Below, piece after piece: positions 36,301 to 48,110 of a stretch of 64,000 nucleotides of DNA (the stretch's first letter is position 1; each line of letters starts with the position of its first letter). Source of the DNA: Amphiduros pacificus (Eukaryota > Annelida > Polychaeta > Phyllodocida > Hesionidae); NCBI GenBank assembly GCA_949316495.1, contig OX439004.1, positions 17,958,425 through 18,022,424 on the forward strand, in the 5' to 3' direction. Position numbers and translations under genes: made by a program. Under the pieces are notes generated by a model. That model worked only from the letters and a program-made list of their open reading frames with translations. It made no database searches and was not told where the DNA came from.

Positions 36301-39300
36301 CGCTCTAACCAACTGCGCCACGGCCCGTGGCCTCGACATTGTAGGCCAGCTATCGAGTAAACTATAACTCACCATGACCTGGACATTGTAGATCAGCTAT
36401 CCAGCAAACTATAACTCACCATGACCTGAATATTGTAGGTCAGCTATCCATAAAACTATAACTCACTATGACCAGAATATTGTAGGTCAGCTATCCAGCA
36501 AACTATAACTCACCATGACCTGAATATTGTAGGTCAGCTATCCAGCAAACTATAACTCACCATGACCTGGACATTGTAGGCCAGCTATCCAGTAAACTAT
36601 AACTCACCATGACCTGGACATTGTAGATCAGCTTTCCAGCAAACTATAACTCACCATGACCTGAATATTGTAGGTCAGCTATCCAGCAAACTATAACTCA
36701 CCATGACCTGGACATTGTAGAGCTATCCAGCAAACTATAACTCACCATGACCTGAATATTGTAGGTCAGCTATCCATAAAACTATAACTCACTATGACCA
36801 GAATATTGTAGGTCAGCTATCCAGCAAACTATAACTCACCATGACCTGAATATTGTAGGTCAGCTATCCAGCAAACTATAACTCACCATGACCTGGACAT
36901 TGTAGGCCAGCTATCCAGTAAACTATAACTCATGACATGAACATTGTAGGCCAGCTACCCAGTAAACTATAACTCACCATGACCTGGACATTGTAGATCA
37001 GCTATCCAACAAACTATAACTCACCATGACCTGAATATTGTAGGTCAGCTATCCAGCAAACTATAACTCACCATGACCTGGACATTGTAGAGCTATCCAG
37101 CAAACTATAACTCACTATGACCTGAATATTGTAGGTCAGCTATCCAGTAAACTATAACTCACCATGACCTGGACATTGTAGAGCTATCCAGCAAACTATA
37201 ACTCACTATGACCTGAATATTGTAGGTCAGCTATCCAATAAACTATAACTCACCATGACCTGGACATTGTAGATCAGCTATCCAGCAAACTATAACTCAC
37301 TATGACCTGAATATTGTAGGTCAGCTATCAAGTAAACTATAACTCACCATGACCTGGACATTGTAGAGCTATCCAGCAAACTATAACTCACTATGACCTG
37401 AATATTGTAGGTCAGCTATCCAGTAAACTATAACTCACCATGACCTGGACATTGTAGATCAGCTATCCAGCAAACTATAACTCACCATGACCTGAATATT
37501 GTAGGTCAGCTATCCAGCAAACTATAACTCACCATGACCTGGACATTGTAGAGCTATCCAGCAAACTATAACTCACCATGACCTGAATATTGTAGGTCAG
37601 CTATCCAGTAAACTATAACTCACCATGACCTGGACATTGTAGAGCTATCCAGCAAACTATAACTCACTATGACCTGAATATTGTAGGTCAGCTATCCAGT
37701 AAACTATAACTCACCATGACCTGGACATTGTAGATCAGCTATCCAGCAAACTATAACTCACTATGACCTGAATATTGTAGGTCAGCTATCCAGTAAACTA
37801 TAACTCACCATGACCTGGACATTGTAGAGCTATCCAGCAAACTATAACTCACTATGACCTGAATATTGTAGGTCAGCTATCCAGTAAACTATAACTCACC
37901 ATGACCTGGACATTGTAGATCAGCTATCCAGCAAACTATAACTCACCATGACCTGAATATTGTAGGTCAGCTATCCAGCAAACTATAACTCACTATGACC
38001 TGAATATTGTAGGTCAGCTATCCAGTAAACTATAACTCATGACCTGAACATTGTAGGCCAGCTATCCAGTAAACTATAACTCACCATGACCTGAATATTG
38101 TAGGTCAGCTATCCAGCAAACTATAACTCACCATGAACTGGACATTGTAGGCCAGCTATCCAGTAAACTATAACTCATGACCTGGACATTGTGGGTCAGC
38201 TATCCAGCAAACTATAACTCACCATGACCTGAATATTGTAGGCCAGCTATCCAGTAAACTATAACTCATCATGACCTGAACATTGTAGGTCAGCTATCCA
38301 GCAAACTATAACTCACCATGAACTGGACATTGTAGGCCAGCTATCCAGTAAACTATAACTCATGACCTGGACATTGTGGGTCAGCTATCCAACAAACTAT
38401 AACTCACCATGACCTGAATATTGTAGGCCAGCTATCCAACAAACTATAACTCATCATGACCTGAACAGTGTAGGCCAGCTATCCAGTAAACTATAACTCA
38501 CCATGACCTGAATATTGTAGGTCAGCTATCCAGCAAACTATAACTCACTATGACCTGAATATTGTAGGTCAGCTATCCATCAAACTATAACTCATGACCT
38601 GAACATTGTAGGCCAGCTATCCAGTAAACTATAACTCACCATGACCTGAATATTGTAGGTCAGCTATCCAGCAAACCATAACTCACCATGAACTGGACAT
38701 TGTAGGTCAGCTATCCAGTAAACTATAACTCATGACCTGAACATTGTAGGCCAGCTATCCAGTAAACTATAACTCACCATGACCTGAATATTGTAGGCCA
38801 GCTATCCAACAAACTATAACTCATCATGACCTGAACATTGTAGGCCAGCTATCCAGTAAACTATAACTCACCATGACCTGAATATTGTAGGTCAGCTAAC
38901 CAGCAAACTATAACTCACTATGACCTGAACATTGTAGGCCAGCTATCTAGTAAACTATAACTCACCATGACCTGGACATTGTGGGTCAGCTATCCAGCAG
39001 ACTATACCTCACCATGACCTGATTATTCCGGCCAGCTATCCAGTAAACTAAATCTCACCATGAACTGGACATTGTGGGTCAGCTATCCAACAAACTATAA
39101 CTCACCATGACTTGGACATTGTAGGCCAGCTATCCAGTAAACTATAACTCATGACATGAACATTGTAGGCCAGCTACCCAGTAAACTATAACTCACCATG
39201 GCCTGAATATTGTAGGTCAGCTAACCAGCAAACTATAACTCACCATAACCTGGACATTGTAGATCAGCTATCCAGCAAACTATAACTCACCATGACCTGG

Positions 39301-40797
39301 ACATTGTAGGCCAGTAAGCAATAACTCACCATGACCTGGACATTGTAGGCCAGCTATCTTGTAAACTATAACTCACCATGACCTGGACATTGTAGATCAG
39401 CTATCCAGCAAACTATAACTCACCATGACCTGGACATTGTAGGCCAGCTATCCAGCAGACTATATCTCACCATGACCTGAATATTGTAGTCCAGCTATCC
39501 AGTAAACTATAACTCACCATGACCTGACATTGTGGGCCAGCTATCCAGAAAGCTAATGATGGAACCAGGAGAGAGGTGACAATGTTAGGAGTGTGAGAGT
39601 GGTGGCACTGTAGGGAGTGTGAGAGTGGTGGCACTGTAGGGAGTGTGAGAGTGGCGGCACTTTGGGAGTGTGAGAGTGATGGCACTGTAGGGAGTGTGAA
39701 AGTGGTAGCACTTTTGGAGTGTGAAGCTTCCTATACATTCTCTATTTCTGAGTCATCGACTTTAAATACATCTCAATTTATGAATATCATATTTATGTAT
39801 GCAGGTTGTCATGGTGGTATAGAGGAATGTCAGGATGAAGGGGACTTGTACAAGGAGGCATGTAATACGTGTGTATGTCTGGAGAATCAATCTAGTGGCT
39901 GGCTTGTTGCTTGCACTCGTATGACATGTCCCCAGTGTACACTAGGGGACACCACTTACAATGATGGGGATACATTTGTTAGTCCAGACGGCTGCAATAA
40001 TTGCACGTATGTACCTTAATCTCATTTTCTGTTTTCAAACATGTGGAAATATGCAGGAGTGTAAATGAAAAGGAACCCCTCCAAAAAAAACTAAACGTTA
40101 TTCATAATCTTATTTTTGTTTTAAAATTTAAATAAAAACAGGCTAATAGCAGAACAAAGGGTACATTTGAAACACTAAGCCTCATTTTACAATTTACTAT
40201 GTCAGTAAAAAAGGAAGATGATACATCAACTTAAACTTGACTAGCGAAATATCCAAATTATTCAAAACTGATGTGTTACAAAGTTAAAACTCAGAGCCAA
40301 AAAGGCCAAAATCCTGTTTCACAGTGAACTCCCAATTTCCTCCTAGAGTAGAAGAGAAATAACAAAGGAATGTTCACTTTTCTCACTGTAGATGCAGCAA
40401 TTCCCTCATTCTTTGCACTCAGATGGCTTGTCTCTTCAATGATAGGGACCACGCTGTGTGTAATTATAATGGTGTTGAATATTCTGCGGGTGACAAGTGG
40501 ACCTGCGCAGACGGTTGCAATACCTGTGTTTGTTCTGAAAACGGCATGGTTGCACAAACCAGGAAATTGTGTCCATCTCTACGTGGGTCCGCTTTCTGTA
40601 CAACATCCGGTGGAGACAAGTATGTTTTAGGACAAATCTTTCAGTCAGAGGACGGGTGCAATATGTGTACATGCATGGACGGTGGCGCCACCTCTTGTTC
40701 AACTCAGGAATGTGACCCCAGTGCCGCCCCCACTCTGATGTTTTCAGGCCTTATCCTTCTTGTTAGCCTCAGTGTGGCAGGTTTGTTGGAAGAGTGA
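33380..40797 (+). CDS. secreted or membrane-anchored Cys-rich repeat protein (VWC/pacifastin-like), three exons
   Basis: Exon 1 coding 33380-33425 (donor GTAAG, phase 1), exon 2 39805-40006 (acceptor ATGCAG, donor GTATGT), exon 3 40392-40797 (acceptor CTGTAG, TGA at 40795). Joined length 654 nt, 217 residues, with splices that keep the cysteine pattern unbroken. Exon 1 is a signal peptide (MDTQCVVLLFFILACG). Four repeats follow with a core of Asp-Gly-Cys-Asn-x-Cys-x-Cys (CNTCVC, CNNCTC, CNTCVC, CNMCTC), later cysteines, and spacing like VWC or pacifastin modules. The C-terminal LMFSGLILLVSLSVAGLLEE is hydrophobic, as in a GPI signal or membrane anchor. Likely extracellular; ligand unknown. 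Intron 1 (6.4 kb) contains a minisatellite, a 47-bp satellite and a SINE. Confidence 0.85.
33430..34149. other. intron 1 of Cys-rich gene, unique part
   Basis: AT-rich intron sequence with no further recognised feature. Confidence 0.4.
34150..34915. repeat. GGGAGG-type minisatellite in intron
   Basis: Two alternating ~15-bp words, GGGAGGGACTATGTCT and GGGAGGTGACCT, fill ~760 bp in mixed order. Long reading frames on both strands here are artefacts of the array. Confidence 0.95.
34920..35814. other. intron 1 of Cys-rich gene, unique part
   Basis: No gene or repeat recognised between two tandem arrays. Confidence 0.4.
35815..39550. repeat. 47-bp satellite array, about 70 copies
   Basis: Unit contains CAGCTATCCAGCAAACTATA then ACTCACCATGACCTGAATATTGTAGGT. 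Some units are shortened to GTAGAGCTATCC, giving alternating dimers around 37060-37900. The array fills most of intron 1 of the Cys-rich gene and is interrupted by one SINE (36011-36334). Confidence 0.97.
36011..36334 (-). repeat. full-length tRNA-derived SINE inside satellite
   Basis: On the minus strand it begins GGCCACGGGCCGTGGCGCAG; box A is TGGCGCAGTTGG (perfect TRGCNNAGYNGG) and box B GGGTTCGAACCCC. It ends in a run of AAAC. GACATTGTAG, part of the satellite unit, stands on both sides (36001-36010 and 36335-36344) as target duplication. The best-preserved member of the family seen at 9556. Confidence 0.92.
39590..39725. repeat. ~26-bp tandem repeat before exon 2 of Cys-rich gene
   Basis: About five units of GAGTGTGAGAGTGGTGGCAC plus TGTAGG, ending ~80 bp before the exon 2 acceptor at 39804. 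Confidence 0.9.
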
Positions 40798-40799
40798 AT

Positions 40800-42690
40800 C
40801 CACCATGCAGAACTTACAATTCCTTAATGATTCAAAATTTGCAAAAGTAAAAGCAAAGATATCTGAACCTTTGTATTGCTTGTTCGATTTCATGATTTTT
40901 GATGTGCTAGAAAGACATAGATAATAATTAGCTTGTTTAGATTTAGATTTGTACCAGTTTTTACTGTACAAGTGTGTTGATAGAAAAAGTGAATTGGTTT
41001 AATTTTTATAATATATACAGCATTTATAATCAAATGTGCACAATGCTGAACACAGAACCAATTGAATCGTGAATGAAATAATGATAAAAACACATTTTGA
41101 ATTAATCTTCATACACTGAACACTTGAGATGTGAACACAGACAACAGAAAGTTTCATTTATAATTTAACAGCACCATTATGAAATTAAAATATCAATATT
41201 CTCGGTATTTTTATGTCTCCACTTGCAGACATTAAACTACAAAGAAGAAAGGGCCTAATGACATCTTGTGAAAAAATTATTTAAATGACTCTCAAATATA
41301 TGTACTAGTTGAGAAATAAAGCCATCCTACATGTAATTGACGTGAATTTTCCGGGTATATATGTCATCTATGTAATATCCAATAATATATTAACAACAGC
41401 ACCATTATGAAATTAAAATATCAATATTCTCGATATTTTGATGTCTCCGCTTGCAGACATTAAACCACAAAGAAGATATATATATATGTCATCTATCCAA
41501 TATCCATTAATAATATAATATATTATTTGTATAAATGGACATTAGTATAATCGATATCGTAGCTCGTACCAGGAAGCAGATTATGGTGCCTTTTTCAGGT
41601 AAAGGTTCATCTATACGCATATATGCCTTATCCCTCCTTTGATCCCCAACGTATACAGAACTCTTCAGTTCTATGTGTTTACTCAGCAAAACCAATTGGC
41701 ATCCCACCGAGAGTGCAAGCTTGCACTAGGGGTGTAGCAGCCGTTTTACGGCGGCAATTGGTTAATTAAGGAAGATAGATCATCAGGGACAGCAGTAATC
41801 GATTGAACAGGGAAGATAAAGGACAACGGTAATTGATTAAATAGGGAAGATAGAACAGGGATTAGATACCGAGAGGATATATTGTTAACTATGGTTTGGA
41901 CACCTAAGTGAACCTCAGATATAGGGAAACTCGCTGGCTAAGATTTGGGGGCCAATATCTAGCTGCCGAACATACCTATCTCAGGGGATAAGAAGAACTG
42001 GAAACTCAGCAACGACAGTGTAAATTGTCATCTTTATTGGGTGTACAATTTCAGACCTCATAAACTGTGACATTATTGTGATATTTCATTGACTGAGTAT
42101 GCACTGGTTCTGTTTGTTTGTTTATTTGTTTGTTTATTTGTTTGGGGCATTTGGTGGTGCATTTAGAATAAGAATCCTGGGGACAGGACAAATTCTTGTT
42201 CAATTGGAGGCTCCAAATATAAAAAAAGATTAGAATCTCTATTCAAGTGCATATAACGTTGAATTCCTACAAAACAATAGCGTAAATGCCCTTGTTTTTT
42301 GTGACTACTCAGATATGCATAAAGCATTAATGAGTTTCTTGCATCCTCTGCCCGAACACCTGTCATTTTATCTTGATGATAGTCTTCTGTGCATCACCAT
42401 GCGTCATGTACAAAGCATGTTGGGATAGATTTGTAAACATGATAACTGAAATGATGACTATCATCCTGCATGCAATGATGGTAATACAATAATATTTTGG
42501 CAATGCACGTACAGAAAAACGCATTAATTAATCAACTTTTTTCATCACTGTGAGAAAAGCTTGTAGGTCTACAAAATTCCCCCATGCGTGGCAGTTTTTA
42601 CTGAATGCGTCCGGAATTCAAACGCTTTCTTCGTATCTCATGCTGAATGGGTTCGGAAGATGTGCGCTGTTGTCCGCAAGGTGGTATCAA
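40800..42690. other. intergenic, with ~85-bp direct repeat at 41168-41250 and 41394-41478
   Basis: The words AGCACCATTATGAAATTAAA and TTGCAGACATTAAAC occur in both repeats, nearly identical over ~85 bp and 226 bp apart. No TIR or LTR ends were recognised. The remaining sequence shows no gene. A TTTG-rich run (42113-42150) may be a SINE tail. Confidence 0.5.
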
Positions 42691-42695
42691 TGAAT

Positions 42696-42830
42696 GAATG
42701 AATGAATGGTTGCTTAGAGGCAATCAACCACTAAGGATATTCAGTGCCTAAAAATGGTAAAAACATATACATTTATAAAATCAATATGATATTAATAAAT
42801 CATATATCTAGAGTCAAAACGTTTGTTTTT
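42696..42830 (-). mobile_element. 3' end fragment of I/Nimb-like LINE with GAAT tail
   Basis: GGTTGCTTAGAGGCAATCAACCACTAAGG and the following ~60 bp match 61734-61800 at the 3' end of the LINE at the right window edge. It is preceded by a GAAT microsatellite (42684-42706), its tail. It also holds an inverted repeat of 25-bp arms (about 42739-42763 and 42825-42849; TTCAGTGCCTAAAAAT and its complement). Confidence 0.65.
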
Positions 42831-43129
42831 ACTATTTTTAGGCACTGAATAAACTAGTAAGTAAGAGGGTGTCATGTCACAAGTAGGTATAATAAATATT
42901 GTCTCGCCCATCCAATTAATCACTTGTGAAGGTGTCCTCTTTTTTACCATATGAATCCATAGTGTCTCTCGACATTAGGGGTGGATTATTCTGGCAGGGA
43001 GATGAGTGTTCTGCATACAGAAAGTAGAAGGTTGCTGAGAGCACAATGACTGCAGAGTGCCTCCCCAAAGATATCTCCAACACTGATGGGCGAATATGAC
43101 TAGCTCAGGCCTTCTTCCATCTCTAATCG

Positions 43130-43832
43130 TGCTAACACTGAGACTATTAGAGAATAGGACCTGGGCATCATTTTTGATGAAAAAATGAATATGAAAGCCC
43201 AAATAAAGAACATGTACAGGAAAGGATATTACCATATCAGAAACTTATCATCCATCAGACGATGTCTAGACGAAAAAACAGCCATAACCTTGACCCATGC
43301 ATTCGTTACCTCAACGCTGGACTACGGAAACGGCCTACTTGCTGGCCTACCAAAATCAGAAATCAAAAAACTACAATACATACAAAATGCAGCAGCCAGA
43401 GTTGTGGGGAGAAAAAGAAAATATGATCATATATCAGAAAAGCTGAAGGAATTGCATTGGCTGCCAATACATGCCAGGATTGAATTAAAGATTGTCTTAA
43501 TGGTGTGGAAAGCACTAAATGGTAAGGCGCCATCTTACATAAAAGACCTTTTTATAAGTAAAAACAGGAGAGAGGAGCTTACGTTCCAACAACGGTACTT
43601 TTCTCTGTGTACCCCATACGCGCCTGAGGACAGTAGGCGATAGGGCATTCTCTGTAATAGGCCCTAAACTATGGAATGACCTCCCTTCTGATCTCAGGAC
43701 ATGTCCCTCGGCTGATCTCTTTAAGAGTAAGCTGAAAACCTACCTATTCAAAACCCATGTTTTGAAAGAAGCGCTATGAACAGATTTATCTGGTATTCAG
43801 CGCTATATAAGTTTTATTATTATTATTATTAT
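43130..43832 (+). mobile_element. CR1/L2-like LINE, 3' fragment
   Basis: Plus-strand frame with MNMKAQIKNMYRKGYYHIRN, AFVTSTLDYGNGLLAGLP, LQYIQNAAARVVGRKRKYDH and LHWLPIHARIELK, matching the C-terminal part of ORF2 in the LINE at 18073. It continues in another frame (LWNDLPSDLR-like) to a GCGCTATATAAG box and an ATT tail (43813-43832). RT catalytic part absent. Confidence 0.9.
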
Positions 43833-43889
43833 TATATTTACTAGTGGTGGGCCGATGATCGATTATAATCGATTATCAGTCAGTTTAGG

Positions 43890-44450
43890 TCGCGATAGGA
43901 GAGAGAGATTGGAGAGAGGGATTGGAGAAAGGGATTGGAGAGAGGGATTAGAAAGAGGGATTGGAAAGGGAGATTGTGGAGGGATTGGAGAGAGGGATTG
44001 AGATTGGAGAGAGGGATTGGATTAGAGAGAGATTGAAGATTGGAGAGGGATTGGAGATTGGAGACAGATTGGAGGGAATGGAGAGAGGGATTGAAGATTG
44101 GGGAGATATTGGGAAGAGGTATTAAAGGTCGGAGAGAGGGATTGGAGAAAGGGATTGGAGAGAGGGATTGGAAATATGGATTGGAGATTGGAGACAGAGA
44201 TTGGAGGGAATGGAGAGAGGGATTGAAGATTGGGGAGATATTGGGAAGAGGGATTAAAGGTTGGAGAGAGGGATTGGAGAAAGGGATTGGAAAGATGGAT
44301 TGGAGAAAGGGATTGGGGAGAGACTGAAGATAGGAGAGAGAGATTGGAGAGAGAGATTGGAGAAAGGGATTGGAGAGGGGGGTTGGAGAGAGGGATTGGG
44401 GAGAGACTGAAGATAGGAGAGAGAGATTGGAGAGAAAGACTGGAGTAAGG
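43890..44450. repeat. GGATTGGAGAGA-type minisatellite
   Basis: Units of 14-16 bp (GGATTGGAGAGAG, GGATTGGAGAAAG) with a larger ~130-bp repeat inside (GAAGATTGGGGAGATATTGG at about 44093 and 44224). It ends directly at the left terminus of the foldback element. Confidence 0.95.
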
Positions 44451-44451
44451 T

Positions 44452-46936
44452 GTTTTGCCCAATCGCCGTCACGTCCCAAAGGCGTCACCGCAAATATCCA
44501 AATAGGTCAAGAAATATCCAGGGTCAACCGGAAATAATATTTGTGACCCAATTTAAATATCCATCTTTTAGAATCTTATGCAAAGAGGATTTTCGCGCAA
44601 AGATACGCATCGGTCAAAATCAATGACTTGAGGCACATCTAATTGGCATATGCTGAGAAAAAGAGTTTAATTTACCTCAGAAATCATTTACATAACGTTT
44701 TGAACAATAATAACCACTTTCTAATCCTTGAAATAGCACTTCAAGCTTTTAACACCTTGACTCGGCCACCTTTGCTCAGCGCCGAATTATGCTTACAGTG
44801 TTTAACACTTTTGCTTAGAAGCAATAATTTGAAAGTCTGAATGCTAAAATATTATTTATAAACACTAATGCGACTGCAGAGAACTCTACCCTTATTGAAC
44901 TGCAAGTAATGTTTTCTGACGTCGTACTGTGCGATCATATGCACAATGTGCTATAACCTTGCTGAGAGAGGACCTGTCTGGGTCAAAGTTCAAATTGACG
45001 GAAATGCTATACCACTGCCCAATCGGCGTCAATATCCAGTGGATATTCTTTGATATTTCCATGACGGCCCCGGGACTGTCAATAGTCGCCCCAAAGCTGT
45101 CACGTGCCCAATCTCCGTCAAAAGTTGTGGATATTGACAGCTTTCGGACCATGGCGGCGATTGGGCGCAGCATAAGGGATTGGAGATTGGAGAGAGGGAT
45201 TGGAAAAAGGGATGGAATGTTTCATACAGTTCCAATATTGCGTTCACCAATTTTGTCATATTGTCCTCAACGTGCAAATCTGGGTAAACTAGATACCTTG
45301 TGAGACACGGTAGTATAATAATCTGTGGTGTCAACAATTATAGGAATTATCACAGAGATAATTCCATTTTTACAAGTGCAGGGCAGGAAAGCTGGCACTC
45401 AGATATCCATCTGGAGGTGGGATAAGATAGGCGGCACCACCAGTCCTCCTTGGTGACCTACATTCATGCACCATGATCATAACAAAGACTCTGATGCATG
45501 GTTTTGCTGCTTGTTACATCAAATTTCTGCAACCCGCCTCCACCCCCTTTTACATTTCAACCACCGGTGTTTCAATTAGCGCCAGTGTTTCACTTCAAGG
45601 GGTGTTTCACTTAGCGCCCCATAAATAGGGCTATTCCTAGGAAGGGGATCTGCAATCTGCTGTCTGATCTAATTCAAAGACACTGGTAAATATCGAGCCT
45701 CTGTCCCACCCTGAATACAGATAGCAAAAGAATAGTCTACAGTGTGCCTTGTATCACACCACGCATATTATCATTTTTTCCTGGATTGTTACTGGCTTCT
45801 TTGTACATCATGTTTCTGTCAAGGGAGACACACTCTGTAAGATGCTGCTTAAATGATGCCTTTACAGAGTATACAACACATGTCAATGTCGTCTTGCTAG
45901 GGTATGATAGTTTTTGGCACATTTGCATACAAGCAGATACATTAAGTGATGATAGCAACAATAAAGAGACTAAAAAATGCTTAAGTTGATAAAGTTGGGA
46001 TTGGATCACTGTCCTACTTATTCATAGTTGTCTAGCGACCCATAAGATCAAAAGATCATTCCCAGGTTCATTGTTGTTACATAAGCTTACTTTATAAGCA
46101 ACCAATGATCAAGGAATCAATCCTCCTCCCAATCTCCCCCATATTATGCACCCTTGCAAACAAGCGTTCAAAGGATCTGTCAATGGCTGAACAAAGAAGT
46201 CAGAAACATTCTAGATTTGTCAAAATAAATGATTAAATAATTTAGAAACAAAATATCCAAATAAATCATGAAATGATTTCAATTGACCAAAACTTGCCGT
46301 TGCTCAAATGCATTTAGCCTAAAAATACTTTGTGTTGCTGCTGCGCCCAATCACCGTCATGGTACGAAAGCTGTCAAAATCTACAACATTTGGCGGTGAT
46401 TGGGCACGTGACAGCTTTGGGGCAACTATTGACGGTCCTGGGACTGTCATGGAATATCCACTTGACATTGACGGCAATGGGACAAGGGTAGGGTACCCAC
46501 AAATAATATTTCCGTCAATTTGAACTTTGACCCAGGCTGGTCCTCTCTCAGCAAGATTATAGCACATCGTATTTGCGCACTAAATTGTGCAAGTTGAATC
46601 AAGGTGTTAAAAGCATGAAGTGAACAAGGGTTAGTAAGTGGTTATTACTGTTCAAAACTGTGTGTAATTACATTTCTTTGGTAGCTGGGATTCTTTGTGT
46701 CAGCATATTCCACGCCAATATGCTTTCCTAGTTCAATTGAATATGCTCAAATCATTGATTTTGACCGATGCGTATCTTTGCGTGAAAATCCGCTTTACAT
46801 ATGACTCTAAAAGATGGATATTTTAAATGGGTCACACATATTTCCTGTAATTGGAACTTTGACCCTGGATATTTCTTGACCAAGTTGGATATTTGCCTTG
46901 ACGCCTTTGGGACGTGACGGCGATTGGGCAAAACAG
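44452..46936. mobile_element. 2.5-kb foldback element with 600-700-bp inverted arms
   Basis: The left arm (44452-45172) and reversed right arm (46331-46936) align throughout. Both start GTTTTGCCCAATCGCCGTCA and share GATACGCATCGGTCAAAATC, AATAACCACTT, CTTTTAACACCTTGA and CTTGCTGAGAGAGGACC. The motif GCCCAATCNCCGTCA recurs several times in each arm, in both orientations. The ~1.16-kb centre has no recognised gene. No target duplication was found. Non-autonomous foldback-type DNA transposon is the likeliest reading; the superfamily is unknown. Confidence 0.85.
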
Positions 46937-46939
46937 TTG

Positions 46940-47534
46940 CCAACATATAATCTCATGGATACTCAGACGCCTCATATTTAATTAAACCCACAGAGCCTTA
47001 CATAACACAGTTCTATACACGCACAGACACATGACAGACAGAGTGATTATGAAGTTACTTCCTGTACCTTGATAATTCAAATCATCAATTATATACCAAT
47101 TTTTAAAAAAATCAATGAAGTATATATATATATGTGTGTGTGTGTTGTGATGCGGTGTCCAAAATGGCAACACTGTCAGCTTATCTTAATGTGAGAAAGA
47201 TAACTACTCAACTTAAATGCAACAGTCAGATAGAGGCTGGGTCCATTATTCGGGCAATTTGTGATGGTTTATCCCCATTGTTCCCCATTATTTATTCAAG
47301 GTAAATTCTCACCATATTGTGTATTATATCCTTCTGATAAGTCAAGTAATGTTAATTTATGATGGAATAAACCGTTAGAGTTTTTAAGGTTTATATCATG
47401 AGTAAAGTTACGTCCAATGTCATTGACAGATTATGAGAACTTCCACGTTTGTCGGATGTCTATTCTCTGATAGCCTTACTATACAAATGTACACACATCT
47501 TCGCCCTTCCCACTGCATCATGTATATCTTTTTA
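46940..47534. other. intergenic; short AT/GT microsatellite near 47120-47146
   Basis: Nothing coding recognised; TATATATATATGTGTGTGTG is the only pattern. Confidence 0.5.
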
Positions 47535-48110
47535 CAGTGAAGTCATCCTGGATCTGTGCGTTTGTCTCTCACTAAGGGAATATTTGTCACATAGAGGTCA
47601 TCCTGGATCTGTGCGTTTGTCTTACTCGGGGAATATTTGTCACATATAAGTCATCCTGGATCTATCACTCGGGGTGAATTTGTCACATTGTGGTCATCCT
47701 GGATCTGTGTGTTTGTCTCTCACTCAGCGATCTCTCGCAGATGTAGTAGCTGTCGCAGTGCTTCCTGTGTCCCTTGTTGTAACAGCGGCTCAATCTCAAC
47801 ACGTCGCGCCGGAATTTGGAGCCGCCGACACAATACAGGGGAATATTTGTCACATAGAAGTCATCCTGGATCTATCACTCGGGGTGAATTTGTCACATTG
47901 TGGTCATCCTGGATCTGTGTGTTTGTCTATCACTTGGGGTAAATTTGTCACATTGAGGTTGTCCTGGATCTGTGCGTTTGTTTCTCACTCAGGGTATATT
48001 TGTCACATAGAGGTTGTCCTGGATCTGTGTTTGTTCCTCACTCAGGGTATATTTGTCACATAGAGGTCATCCTGGATCTGTGTGTTTGTCTCTCACTCAG
48101 CGATCTCTCG
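47535..48110. repeat. ~56-bp minisatellite overlapping the 3' end of the GPCR gene
   Basis: About ten variably truncated units of TCATCCTGGATCTGTG, CGTTTGTCTCTCACTCAG and GGGAATATTTGTCACATAGA. The last unit contains the GPCR stop codon (48056-48058) and final codons. Confidence 0.9.
47692..47838 (-). pseudogene. exact 147-bp duplicate of the GPCR C-terminal coding sequence
   Basis: Identical base for base to 48065-48211, 373 bp away, covering the cytoplasmic tail codons (FRRDVLRLSRCYNKGHRKHC to RQTHRSRMT). It sits within the minisatellite and lacks the rest of the gene. Perfect identity means very recent duplication or conversion. Confidence 0.95.

Noticed and set aside
35815-39550. CRISPR-like array
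   Set aside because: Contiguous 47-bp satellite without unique spacers, in an animal intron.
41168-41478. Pair of ~85-bp direct repeats as LTRs of a tiny element
   Set aside because: No TG...CA ends, no flanking duplication and only ~145 bp between them; a simple local duplication is enough.
43880-44488. 202-codon Ser/Leu/Pro-rich frame (SLSPIPLSNPFLQSL)
   Set aside because: Antisense translation of the GGATTGGAG minisatellite.
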